From Ciona savignyi (lineage: Eukaryota > Chordata > Ascidiacea > Phlebobranchia > Cionidae), in NCBI GenBank assembly GCA_000149265.1, contig CH003409.1, positions 503,985-567,984 on the forward strand: 64,000 nucleotides of DNA. The letters run 5' to 3'. A program made the translations under genes and the position numbers. The notes below the pieces were generated by a model, which saw only the letters and a program-made list of their open reading frames with translations, was not told where the DNA came from and ran no database searches. This document shows positions 49,301 through 60,107 of the stretch, piece after piece (within the stretch, counting starts at the first letter, position 1; every line of letters starts with the position of its first letter).

Positions 49301-52300
49301 ATTGCGATTTGCTCTTTATCCTATGCGACCGACTATTGTAGTTGCAGTAACAACTGTAACAATTTTGAGTTTAAAGACAAGTCCGGTCAAAAGACTTGAC
49401 CGTTAAGATCTGAGAGCGCCAGCCCAATGGTGGTTGGATGGAAACCGGCGCGGGTTTAGTAGATTGTATCCCTTGGTACGAAATTTAGCGAAAGTCGCCT
49501 ATACCCAGGAATTTCATCGAACTAAACCAGTTAAAACATCTCAATCATACACAACATACTTCATTAGCTCCGGTACTAAATGATGGGCACGCGGAAAGCT
49601 GTCTGTGTGATAACGCATCGCTCGTTTCGTATCCACGAGATAGACGTAAATATCCCAGTCTATCCTATAAAACACGTGGCTTTGATTTAAACCCTACGTT
49701 TAATGGAATATGTACCTTTGCACGGTATTTAGCGAAATTCGCCTATACAACCAATTAAAACAGTTAAAACGTCTCAATACACAGTATACACGAAAGACTG
49801 CTCTTGTAAGAACGCCCCTTGTGTTTTCCATTAACTTGAACCTAGTGGATTAATGGACCCTTCTAAAACTGAAGAAATGTCTGAATCATACACAACGTTC
49901 TACAATAGCTCCGGTAACCCGATGGACATAACGATTCCCGGTGTGAACACCTCGCACGTATTTTAAATCATGTTCATCTATTTATTAAGTATTTATATCA
50001 CAGAGACTATTGACGGAGACAGTTATCATATTGGTTTTCCAACCCCCGACGAATTGGATTTTCACGAAATGACGAATCATATTGGAAACGTTGACGGCGA
50101 TCTGCACCCTGACAACACTGTTGATGGTACTTGGGTATCAAATAGAGAAACTAGGTATGGAATTTCTCTGCAGTAGAGCGTAGAGGTTAAATAGGTCCAA
50201 TCACTTGCTGCTTGTTTGCTCCTTTTGTCCGGTTCCCTTATTACAAGCTGCTTAACAGCCATTGCTTTGGTACCGAAGTCAAACGAGGCGTTTAACAAGT
50301 AAACACGCCGTAACAGCCTCAATGGCCCAACAGTGGCCATCGTCGGTTTTGAATTGCGTCGGTGTTAATTTCAACTGAAACGTTTAAAACTAGTAAATAC
50401 ACTGCAACATGCCCGATATTGTTGGCACGAGATAATCTGAAGAGTGCAAAATGGGCTGTTGTTATCTTATATATGGGTATAAACACTAGTATTATATATT
50501 AAAGTTTATGTATAATTCAATGATAATATGAAAAATACCAATACCGATTTTATATTTTCAGTCCTGGCAATTTCCATGTATTTCCAAGCGGCCTCGCATC
50601 TACCAACTTCACCGTCCACACAGTGAACGCATACAAACCACGAGTGGTGTCGCTGTGTCGTCGAAACAGCGCTGGGCAGCTGATCCCAGTCATGCATAAC
50701 GCTTCCATTCATTGCTCCCCGGTTCCTGACCTCTTCAACCCGTGTGAGGATTTGCTTGGAAGCCCTGGCATCGTGGCAGTGTCCTGGAGTGTGGCTTGCC
50801 TCGCAGTTGTTGGGAACTTCTTCGTGATTTTTATGCTTCTGGCAGTCGCCTGCGACCGTACCCGTGCTCAACAGCGCCATCTCTCGGTGCCGAAATTCCT
50901 GATTTTAAACCTGGCAATCGGCGACTTTTTTATGGGGATTTATCTCTTCATACTGACCGCCATGGACAGTAGAAGCTCCGGGTCGTATTACAAGTTCGGG
51001 GTGGAGTGGCAAAGCGGTGGGGGTTGCGATGTGGCAGGGTTTATTTCAATTTTCGCTTCTCAGCTCTCAGTATACACTTTGAGTGTCATCTCATTGGAAA
51101 GATGGTAAGTGAAATTTGATTTTAATTTTGTTCATTTTTAATTTGTTTGATTTTAATTTTTTTAATTTTAAATATATTAATTTTTTTTTTTTAATTTGTT
51201 CAATTTGAATTTTTTATTTTTAATATGTTTAATTTTAATCTTGTTGATTTAATTTTTTTTGTTTCTTCGAAGCGGTTATAAAGAACAGTTGTTATTAACC
51301 ATATAATGCCAACATTACTGCAAAACGACATTATTTAAAACCTGTTAATGTAAAATTAGATTGAATTTAGGCAATAGCACACGAAACCTCCTAACCTAAT
51401 GATTGGTTATAATTCTTGCTAATAGTTAGTCGCAAATAAAATAATTTGATTCTTTCAAGTAGTTTCGGAAATGTTATTTTTAATCAACAGATCCTTGAAA
51501 ATAAACTTTGAAAAGTTTCCTTTTGTCTAACTTAAAAATTAACCCCCGGAAAAGTCGTGTGAAAAAGGTTATTTGTTAATCAATACATCTTTCTAGCTGA
51601 AAATAACCTCCCCAAAATCTTACGACTTAACCTTACATCATTTTCCTTCAGGTACGCCATCCGGTACGCGATACAACTCGACAAACGCATGACGCTACGT
51701 TGCGGCAGAATTGTTATGTCCGTTGGTTGGTTGGTAGCGATTATGCTTGCCGCTCTACCCCTAATGAACGTGAACAGTTACAGGAAAACCGCTATTTGCC
51801 TTCCAATGGATGTCCAAGATTTACCAGGTACAATAAAAATTGCGTTTTGGGGTCTTGTTAAACATTTTAAATAAAACACTTTTGTTAAAAATGGAAGACT
51901 TCAGTTTAAAGTACCGTTGTGCGACTCTGTTAAACACTTTGAATATACGTAAAATGTAATAGCTTTTGAGGAGTTACTGACAATTTCTACATTTTCATAG
52001 TTTTAGCGAGCAGTTTCCCCCTTCCTTTAGTGTTGCCCAGTTTTTAAATTCGGTAGGTGTAAATGTCGCGTTAACCATTTGGCCACAAGACAATTATACC
52101 ACTCGAATATATTTTATCCAGCAAAATTTCGAACCCATGATAGTCTCGTCCCTATAACCGTTAATGTCTATAATTCAGTATTTATATTATAATATATATA
52201 TTAACCATTCGGCCACAACCGTGTTTACCATTCGGCCACACGACCACACACTCTTACTTATCAATTTTCCACAGGCAAAGTCTACGTTGCCGCCCTATTA

Positions 52301-54444
52301 TCCATTGATATATGCGCGTTTGTGCTTGTTGTGGGAAGTTATTTCTGGATGTACGCTATCGTCCGCTCGGCCAATGGGCCGAATCGAAGCTTTCTTGATA
52401 TTTTCCGATTAAAGCAAAGAAACCAACCGGACGAAAGACCAAGAAATAACAAGTATGTAAATACCACAGGATGGGATATTCGTGCTTATCCTCGCGAATA
52501 GGAAAATCAAGGAGCATTAACACACGGACAATCATCAGATTACCTCGCGTCCACCGTCGAAATACCGAAGATATTGCAGTGTGCTGGGTACGATGCACAC
52601 GTCTTTTTATTGTTTAGGCAATGTCTGGAGTGTGCCTTGTGTAAGGACACAACCGACCAGCATGCGACCAGTTTCGAATCTCCAACTTTTTGTCTGAAAG
52701 GCGACACTAACTCATTGAGCTAAACGTTCTGACCAACCAATACCACATACCACAAGTGTGAAAGCAAAAAACACATATTTTTTTTAAAATTTTATACTAT
52801 CATTTCTAAAACATTTAAAATCACTGCTAGTATGTGCATAATGTCTAATTTCCTTATTCTTTTTCCCTTATAGTAGCGAGGGATGTTATGGTGTTATGGA
52901 TCGTCGCAAGACAGACGCCCGTGTAGCGAAGAGAATGGCTGTGCTTGTGTTCACCGACTTCGCTTGCTTCTTCCCCATCTGTTTCTTCTCACTATTCGCG
53001 CTTGCGGGGCTTCCCCTCTTATCGATGTCAACAGCCAAAGTACTCCTGATCACGTGCTTCCCGTTTAACGCCTGCTGCAACCCGTTCCTGTACGCTATTT
53101 TGACCAAGTAAGTTGTTTGGAATGTTCCATATCTGTACGTGTTAAGCATGTTTTATTCGTAACATAGGATAAGGTAGGAAATATATATTTTATCTTTGTG
53201 GAAGGGGAAATACAAGGAGAGCTATAACATAGATAATCGTAAGTTTAGGTCGCGCCCACCGTCGGGTTTACCGAAACTATTGCAGTGTGTTGTATATGAT
53301 TGAGATTTTTTTCAAATAATTTGCTGTGTTCGATCGGGCTATGCCATATTAGTGGCTTGTCTAAGAATAATACCTACAAACTAAAGAATATTTTTGAATC
53401 TCTTCGGAGAGAAGAAAAGGTCTTGTTCCATTATGTTAAAATTAATACATTTTGTGTGCGGTTTTATTTAAGTTTAGGATGCAAATAACGCAATAAAGTA
53501 AAACTACAAAGATGCCAGCAATTGTAATTAAATTATTTCTACTATGAACGTTTTAAAAATGATTTTGCAATTGCTTAAGTTTTATTCCTTTTAGTAGAAT
53601 TCTTACTTTCATACAACAAACCATCCAATACCCAATGAGCTAGCGCCCTGTTGTGTTAATGCTTAAGTTTGATTTATTTTGTAAAGTAATTAGTTTCAAA
53701 CCATTCAATACGAAATTAACAAGTCTGCAATATTCGTTTAGGTCCTTTCGAAACGACGTTAAAATGTTCATGAAGACGCAACGTCAAAGCATGTACGGTT
53801 TGCGTCGACAGAAAATGTCCTACCGGAAAGAGAAGCGTTCCGACGGCGGAAGTCGACAGGAGGAACGACGGAAAACAATCCAAGTTTTCGTCGACTATGA
53901 CGCGGAAAACGCGAATGTTGGAGAAGGCGTATTCGCGACTGTTGAACAAAAATCTCCGGATTCTAGAAAAGGGCTAAGTTGTAAATTTTCCTCGAAGCAA
54001 GGCACCTGCACTATAATATCCAGCAAGAAAAAGTCAACAATCGAACAGCTTTCCCCAAAACGTGCTTCGTTAAAGCATAGTTCCAACCATAATAACAACA
54101 ATAACAAGGCAAAAGTGATAACGAACAGGCAACATAGCTATACAGGGTCGAACAGTCCGACTGGGTTATCGAAAAGTCTAGCCATGCTTGCCGCTTTCAG
54201 TCGTATCCGACTTTCGATGTTCAGAAAACGCAACGTAAGCACCGACGCGCCGCCAGTAACCGAAACTACGCGCCAAAGTTTCGAAACACAAGTGTCGGCA
54301 GATGGCGGTGTTGCACTGTGTGAGGAAAACGACAGTGAGCTGACTGAAAGCGAAATAATCGTCGGGAAGGTTATAGACTATGTTGTAGCCGAAGCGTCGA
54401 TGGCTGGACTTTCCTCTAATAGCGATCAAGAGTGCCTCACTTAA
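40385..54444 (+). CDS. Glycoprotein-hormone-receptor-type LGR (LRR GPCR), complete, 17 exons
   Basis: Type A leucine-rich-repeat GPCR, the family of FSH, LH and TSH receptors; these signal mainly through Gs. Exons: 40385-40480, 40542-40638, 40710-40812, 42053-42130, 43708-43782, 45704-45778, 45991-46068, 47183-47260, 48164-48235, 48674-48748, 48817-49196, 50004-50154, 50562-51104, 51652-51827, 52275-52452, 52874-53107, 53742-54444. All phases agree; 3,192 nt, 1,063 aa. Signal peptide MRITVYLCLAMQLASA; LRR N-cap ITCASISYIPHLLPSNTKKM; seven 24-26-residue LRRs, one per phase-2 exon as in vertebrate FSHR; hinge HKALLTYPFHCCALKS and NPCEDLLG; acidic EYEYYNGE like the sulfated-tyrosine site. 7TM begins near residue 523: GNFFVIFML, LNLAIGDFFMGIYL, ERW in place of DRY, CLPMD, RMAVLVFTDF, NPFLYAIL. 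Oddities: four introns inside the 7TM region (one exon in vertebrates), a long third loop and a roughly 230-residue Ser/Lys-rich tail. The ligand is not known from this window. Confidence 0.95.
42141..42255. repeat. Imperfect tandem repeat, about 33-bp units
   Basis: Variants of 'catataacattttttacata' and taaagagat repeat about four times, starting just after the donor of LGR exon 42053-42130. Confidence 0.7.
42844..42945. repeat. 28-bp tandem repeat of GGATAACGG motifs
   Basis: ctttgcgg recurs at 42861, 42889 and 42917, exactly 28 bp apart, with 'gcggataacggataacggaa' between. More loosely spaced 'ggataacg' words extend left to 42790. It lies in intron 4 of the LGR gene. Confidence 0.9.
43815..44022. 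repeat. Full palindromic MITE copy
   Basis: Left end gtgagggaaggagaaaat and 'gggagggaaactgctcacca'; right end 'agtgagcagtttcccacctt' and 'ctttccctcctttaagtttt'. The two ends are reverse complements of each other over about 50 bp with mismatches, around an AT-rich core of C/A-biased sequence (taatcttaaccccagtac). It lies in LGR intron 5. Confidence 0.8.
45825..45955 (-). repeat. SINE-B copy, reversed, with internal duplication
   Basis: 'accaagccaagtttcgaacc', cataatgggcttgc, 'gtatatgtatcggtcgcgtt' and aaccattcggccac are present. The segment 'gctaagaccatttttaatgt' is followed by a near repeat, so the body is duplicated. It fills the short intron between LRR exons 3 and 4 of the LGR gene. Confidence 0.85.
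46157..46190. repeat. Compound TA/TG microsatellite
   Basis: (TA)6 runs into a (TG)7 tract in an LGR intron. Confidence 0.9.
46800..46962 (+). repeat. SINE-A with internal deletion
   Basis: A tRNA-like head (gaccaaatagcgtggtggtt, agtgcattgct) is joined directly to the tail half: 'acactgcaaaagctctgtta', 'ctattcacggggataaacat'. The middle with the CCTTGGGCAAGGCAC core is missing here; a fragment of it may be the sequence around 46540. Confidence 0.7.
47880..48450 (-). repeat. Two SINE-A head-side fragments
   Basis: Fragment one at 47880-48030 ('ccaattaatccactagattc', 'ggacacagccgacaagcaag') and fragment two at 48290-48450 ('gggataggatattcatgcct', 'agtgccttgccaaaggacac') flank LGR exon 48164-48235. 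The interval between them is not repeat. Confidence 0.75.
49400..49960 (+). repeat. SINE-A copies in LGR intron 11
   Basis: Copy one, 49400-49680, has 'agagcgccagcccaatggtg' with a worn head, 'tcccttggtacgaaatttag' and 'atccacgagatagacgtaaa'. A second partial stretch repeats 'tttgcacggtatttagcgaa' at 49715. Copy two, 49840-49960, has 'gaacctagtggattaatgga', then 'cacaacgttctacaatagct' and ccggtaacccgatgg. Confidence 0.7.
52060..52235 (-). repeat. SINE-B cluster in LGR intron
   Basis: Reversed heads 'gcgttaaccatttggccaca', 'ttaaccattcggccacaacc' and 'accattcggccacacgacca' occur within 180 bp, with one body ('agcaaaatttcgaacccatg'). This is a nest of at least two copies plus a head remnant, ending about 35 bp before exon 52275-52452. 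Confidence 0.85.
52470..52735 (-). repeat. SINE-A copy
   Basis: 'ggatgggatattcgtgctta', 'cacggacaatcatcagatta' and 'gcgaccagtttcgaatctcc', then 'cactaactcattgagctaaa' show tail to head in family order. The head is well kept: its reverse reads tagctcaatgagttagtg, a clear tRNA A-box-like segment. It lies in the LGR intron between exons 15 and 16. Confidence 0.9.
53140..53350 (-). repeat. SINE-A tail half
   Basis: 'aacataggataaggtaggaa', 'gtcgcgcccaccgtcgggtt' and 'tgcagtgtgttgtatatgat' are clear; the head side decays after 53340. It lies in the last LGR intron. Confidence 0.7.
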
Positions 54445-54460
54445 GAAGCCCAATCTGTAC

Positions 54461-54466
54461 ATTAAA
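54461..54466 (+). terminator. Possible LGR polyadenylation signal ATTAAA
   Basis: ATTAAA, the commonest variant hexamer, lies 16 bp after the LGR stop codon, with a GT-rich stretch following (caggtgtatgcgttttttc). Use of a downstream site cannot be excluded. Confidence 0.4.
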
Positions 54467-56374
54467 ACAGGTGTATGCGTTTTTTCAAACTGCATCCTGT
54501 TAGTCAATCATATATACTTTAAAAATTACACCTCATTTCTTTCTGGTTATCTTCTACTCATGAAGGTTTTCTTTGTTCTTATTTAAAACATATTTTATCT
54601 ATCATTGTGTATTTTGTTTCATCTTATATTCTCCATATACCATATGCCTTAATTTGATGTAATGATGTGTTAAAGTATCGGTTTTGTATGAACTGCGAAA
54701 GTTCAAATATTAAGATAGAAATTCTACTGATAGTGTCCCTCATCCCCATAAGTTCACTGCCGTGTTTTTATTATTTTCGTATTTTTGTTGATTACAGCAA
54801 CAGGAAATAAACACAATAAACGTGTGTCGATTGCAAGGTATTGATTTAAATCACATCTGTTCATCCAATACTGAAAATCGCTTTGTAGACAGAACTTTTT
54901 AGGAAAATAGGATATATTCATGTTTATCTTCGTGAATGGGAAAACGCAAGAGTCGTTCGTTAACACACGGGCAATCATTAGATTACCTGACACCCACCGT
55001 TATAGGGTTACAGAAGCTATTGCAGTGTGTTGTGTATATGATTCAAACTTTCCTCTAATTTACTAGAGCCCATTAATCCTCTGTTCATCCAACACTGGGT
55101 TCTGTTCACCCAACACTAAAAATCTTTAGTTTGATTTTTTTAATTTTATTTTAAATCAGGAAATTGCTTTCTCGGGTAGAATTCGCGCATTGAAAATCGC
55201 TGGTTGATATGAAAGGCCTGACCAATTGATATATTAATCTACTCAAGATCATGGAAACCATGCCTAAAATGGCTAGCATTTTGAGTTCGGAAAGTACAAG
55301 TATGTAATGCAGTACCAATGACAATAAATAATAGATTATTGCCTAAAACGGCGTTTTAAATTTTTAATATTTTCTCAAAATTCACCCGATTTAGCGATTG
55401 TCATTTATAAACAATAATACATATATAAAGTGTGGTTTGAATGGGAATTGGAGCTCGTCAAAAGCATAGGGCATCCCCGTCATCCGTTTATTAAATAACA
55501 ACTTCTTCTGTAAAATAACCGCTGTGTCCGATTCCCTTGTGATCAAGAGGGATTGAGTATTTATTTGTGAACTGTTTGTTTCGGCACCTGTAATGTACAT
55601 ACGTTTAATGACGACTCTTTTGCTGTGGTCGCTCTAATGGGTCTTTTTCGACCACCCTTTCCATTAGCCATGGCCCACAGGATTTATCATTCATTAAAAC
55701 ACATTAAACTATAAATGTTAACTCAACGAAATGGTATTTAAAATGTTCATTAAATTTTAATATACCTAATATATACGACCGCTTAATAACATTTAAATGT
55801 AATGAAGGGAACATTAGTGACATTAAACATTAAAATATTAAATACATATTAACGCAAAACATTGGCAGCATAAATTAATCATAGAAACCACAAAACTCCT
55901 ATTAATAGCCGCTTCTATCGTCCAATTATGTGTGGTTTAGCTTATTATTTTTTGCTGTAATATCTAGCAGTTTAGAACCAAATCAAAATAGAGAAACAAT
56001 AAAAATGGCAAAAGAACAGTCGTTAAAACTATTTATTAAAAAAAGATACATAAGATAAATAGTAGATTGTTAGATCCTCTAATAAATGGATTGTTATAAA
56101 ACTACTTTATTCAATTAAAGACATGCATATTATCGTTAAAACTAATAAAAACAGTTATTTTTGAAACTTATATATTATTTATATATATGTTTTGTGCACA
56201 ATTATTATGCTTTAACAATTTCGGCTCGCGTAACATTAAGTTTAATTGCTCCGCTTTTGTTTAGGAAAGTCCCGCTTAAGGTGTTTGGTGTCATGTGTCG
56301 GCTGAAAAACGATGACTCAAGAGTGTGTGGTTGTCATATATAGTGCTAAGTTGTTTTCGGGGGGAACTAAAAGA

Positions 56375-56655
56375 TAGGATAGAGTATTCATGTTTAATAC
56401 CGTGAATAGGAAAACGCAAGGGGCATAACACACGAGCATTCGTAAAATTACCGCCCATTGTCTCGTACCAGAGTTATTGCAGTGTGTTGTTGTATAATGC
56501 ACACGTTTCTTCAATCTAGTAGAACCTATTAATCCACTGCGTTCTGACAATGTCCTTTAAGTGCCTTGCCCTAGGACACAATCGACCAGCTAACGTCCAG
56601 TTTCGAATCTGCAACCCTTCGGTTGAAAGGCGCCACACCAATCAACCAAGCTAAT
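56375..56655 (-). repeat. Full SINE-A copy
   Basis: 'aggatagagtattcatgttt', 'gcagtgtgttgttgtataat', 'aagtgccttgccctaggaca', 'tcgaatctgcaacccttcgg' and ttgaaaggcgccacacc occur in order. Both the B-box-like and head segments are well kept. Confidence 0.9.
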
Positions 56656-57644
56656 CAGTAGGATGAGGGATTGAGGGAAAGTGGAAGGCGCTAAACTGTT
56701 AGTAAAAATTAAAATTACGACTGTAATGTTAGTGTCATGGCTGTGGTTAAAGTCAGCGTTAGTTCTGGATTGATATTAGTGTTTGGGCAGCCATATTGCT
56801 GCAAATAGGACAACATGTGGTTTCTTATGATGGAAATTAAACAGAATTTTTGAGATCTCATGTATTGTATACAAGCATCCTTTACTTCTTTCTTATAATG
56901 AATGCAAAGAGGGATATGTAATAAGTGTACAATGTATGTTAAGTTTCTGAATCGACCATTCATGTTTTATAAGAAAATGTAAGAAGCGGGAATCGTCAGA
57001 TTACCTTGCGCCTATTACCAGGTTACCGGAGCTATTGTTGTTTGTTTTATATAATTGAAACGTTACAATTATTTTAGATCATTCCATTAATCCACTCTCA
57101 TTCTAGACAATATTTTTGCAAAAGGGTGAAGCAAGTATTCTAAATTATGAATTTCATATACATACATGTATGCACAGAATTTTGACAGGGACACCGATAT
57201 CGTCTTTTCTATCTCATGGCATTCTTATGGTCTGTATATTTCCAACAAAAATCGCTACCTTTCGTTGTAATATGAATATTTAAATATTGGAAAGTTGAAT
57301 ATTTTAAAAGGGACGAGGTGAACTACACAAGATTCTAAAGTAGAATGCCGATATAAGTAGCGCGGAAAGCGATGGAACGTATCCAATCGTAAAGTGCCCC
57401 TAATTCTAGTTTGACCTGTGTATTATCTCCGTGGCTTGGAAAACACAGTAAGTGATTAGCTTAAGCCCAACGTATCGTTACCCAACCCATTGCAATATGT
57501 GGTACATAAATAAAACGTCGATGTTGTTTTTAATCAGCCCATTAATACATTTGATTCAGTAAGTATCCGTTGCGTGCTTTGCCAAAAAAGACACAAAAAC
57601 TTGACCAGTTTTTATTCTACAACCAAAGGCGACGCATATAAGGT

Positions 57645-57745
57645 TGTGTGGTTGAATGGTTAACACGACCGATAGGTATAGCAACTATATAGAAAACAAG
57701 TTATTGTGGACGATTGTATTATTGGTTCAAAACTTAGACCGATAA
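57645..57745 (+). repeat. SINE-B copy
   Basis: 'ggttgtgtggttgaatggtt', aacacgaccgatag, then the diverged B-box-side 'ggttcaaaacttagaccgat' and aaaaatactaaaaagg. It follows a SINE-A at 57410-57640 directly. Confidence 0.75.
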
Positions 57746-58116
57746 AAATACTAAAAAGGCGATAAAACAACCCATCGCGCTATTTGGCTGGTAAGCATGG
57801 GTACAGACTATAAGCTTGTATTAAACAGCCAATATTGTGCCCTCGCCCCAACCCTGTGATAACCCGACGTTGGGCGCGAGGTGATCTCACGATTGCCTGT
57901 GTGTTAACGCCCCTTATGTTTTCCTACCCACAGGGATAAACATAATTATCCTATGTTATTTCAAATAAACAATTTAAAAAAACTCTCTCATGACGATAGA
58001 CTTGTTTTAAAACCATGGGGATAAACATTGCATGATATATTATTATATAAAAAAAAACTAAATATTTCACATTCACGAGGAAAAGCATAAATATTCTATA
58101 ATTCCTGTAGCCCACC

Positions 58117-60107
58117 CTACCTGATTTTGTTACGGTAGTCTTCGTCATCTTCCCCGCAGTTTTTCAATATGTTCCAGTACGTCGCGCATTTGTGTCGGTT
58201 TAGATAGAGGACAGCGAGACTTACAAAGCACAAGGTTGTCGAACACACGATAATGAACGCTAGTTGTGCTGGAGTTAATTTAAATCCCTTGTTCCCCCAA
58301 TCGCCATGACAATAATGAACCTTTACTTTTTCCATGTAGGATAGTTCGATGCCTGTATTCAAAACATATCGATTATTTAATAGAATCGAACATTACATTT
58401 TATATATACAGGGTTTATTTATATAACGTTTTTGTGTGTCTTCATATGCAGAAAGTGGTTGTATATGCAATTTAATCATTGTATCCAACGAAAATATGGA
58501 TTTTAACGTTCGATTGGTAGAAGCGTTCGCTATTTTTTACCGGACCAAGTTTTCCACTCATAATTCGCATGTCACATCGTTTTTATGTACAACCCAGTGG
58601 AATGATGAATTTTAACAAATTAAAGGAAAGTCGCAATCATACACAACACACTGCAATAGCTCCGATTACTCGACAGTTGGTGTGAGGTGATCTGACGATT
58701 TCTCGTGTAAGAACAAGTTATTTCATTCACCGGGATAAACTATGAAAATCCTATCCTATACCATTAGGTATAATTAAAATCTTAACATACTAAGCCGAAT
58801 GAGAAATACAAAGTTTGTTTGTTTATTACCTGCAAGATCGGGCGGGGACGTGCACACAAGCGTTCCGGAGTCCTTTACGACTAAAGTGCCGTTTCTTTTA
58901 AATAAAAAAATCATAAAATCCTTGACTTTACATTTACAATTGATAGGATTTTTGGCGAGAAGAATTTGAATTCGAGGTGTAGATGCATTTTGGCCATTGA
59001 GGGTAGAGTATTTGTTTAGCATGTCAAGGTCGACTTTACCGAGGTGTGAGATGTTGTTATTGCTTAGGTTTATTGTTATATGTCCAATTTCTCTTGTATT
59101 TGATGCTTGCAAGTGATTTTCTTTTGTTTGATTTTTTATTCCTTGAATAATCCAAATAAGGTCACCAATTACTTCGCCCATGAGAATATTTTTGGACAAG
59201 CTGAATTCTTGTAGGGAACGTAGTACATTTGCTTGCTCCAGAGCATGGACGTTAATTCGGTCAATTTCGTTACGATCAATCTTCAAAGTCTGCAAGTTGC
59301 CAAAATGTAGACCAGTTTCTTTCTTGCAATCTCCTTCGCATTTATTTCCGGTAAGAATTGACCAGTTAAACTTTTGATTTCGCTCAACTATGCCACATAC
59401 ACTAAAATGTCTTAAACTGGCTGATATCGGATAAAGAAACGACGGGTCAGAGCTTGTCAAAGGATTATTGTCCAGTATCAAAACCCTCAGATCTTTAAGG
59501 GTGTGAAACGCAGCAGCCTCTATACTAATTATATTGTTGTTGCTTAAATCCAAGCTAGTAAGGTTCAAAAACGCCGAAAACGTATCGTTTCTGACAACGT
59601 TTAATGGAAACATGCTGTGTGTATAAGTAAAATAAACGACTCCATCAGGAAAAGAATTAGACAATATAATGTTTGGTGCTTTTGTGCAGACAACATTGTA
59701 CCCAACATGAGAAACTTTACCACAAAGGCACTGTTCAGGACACAAACGTTCCGTCGTGTAAGCTATTGGCTTCATTTCTGTGCTAATAGTCGGACGTAAC
59801 AGCCCTGGACGTTCTGAAACCACAAGTTATTTAGTTATACAGGGTGCGGTTAATAAAAGTTGCTGGCGGTTAACCACGTAAACTAAAGTAATGACAGTAG
59901 GCTCGGGTAATAAATGTAGCTGGCGGTTTACCAACAGCCCAAGTAAATAATGTATAGAATTTTGGTAACGTTTTTACCTGAAGCAGAATTCTCTACTGTC
60001 GAATTTGAACTGAATTGTATTTCTGGCGTATTAGTAAGTTCCGATCCGCACATCGCCAAGCCAAATACGAAGTTCAGTATCAGATACCTGCAACTCCTTT
60101 CATGCAT
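58117..60107 (-). CDS. Single-pass LRR membrane receptor without TIR domain, 3 exons
   Basis: Probable cell-surface receptor or adhesion protein; ligand unknown. Exons, 5' to 3': 59978-60107, 58830-59813, 58117-58352 (TAG). Phase 1 at both junctions; 1,350 nt, 449 aa. The start is fixed by an in-frame TGA three codons upstream. Signal peptide MHERSCRYLILNFVFGLAMC. LRR N-cap CPEQCLCGKVSHVGYNVVC; several LRRs such as NLTSLDLSNNNIISIEAAAF and LKDLRVLILDNNPL; LRR C-cap NPINCKCKVKDFMIFLFKRN, completed across the last intron by YCHGDW. Transmembrane helix about residues 402-421 (AFIIVCSTTLCFVSLAVLYL), then only about 28 cytoplasmic residues, rich in charge (NCGEDDEDYRNKIR). Toll-like receptors of this build would continue into a TIR domain, and none is seen; vertebrate CD180 is a TIR-less precedent but orthology is not implied. 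The stop overlaps a possible donor, AG|GTAGGG, so a longer isoform is possible. Confidence 0.85.
58600..58770 (+). repeat. SINE-A tail half in LRR receptor intron 2
   Basis: 'aattaaaggaaagtcgcaat', 'acacaacacactgcaatagc', gaggtgatctgacg and 'attcaccgggataaactatg' are in family order. The head is missing; a SINE-B remnant ('taccggaccaagttttccac') precedes it at 58535-58580. Confidence 0.8.

Larger units (their letters stand above)
54445..58116. other. Intergenic region between LGR and LRR receptor genes
   Basis: No gene found. SINE-A copies lie at 54900-55080 (-), 56375-56655 (-), 56980-57130 (-, worn), 57410-57640 (-) and 57840-57960 (+); a SINE-B at 57645-57745 (+); a MITE fragment at 56665-56790. 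The 3' UTRs of both flanking genes must be here. 55600-56350 is AT-rich and featureless. No TIR-domain-like exon is visible on the minus strand. Confidence 0.6.

Noticed and set aside
52886..53149. 87-codon minus-strand ORF over the TM6-TM7 exon
   Set aside because: Antisense shadow of LGR exon 52874-53107.
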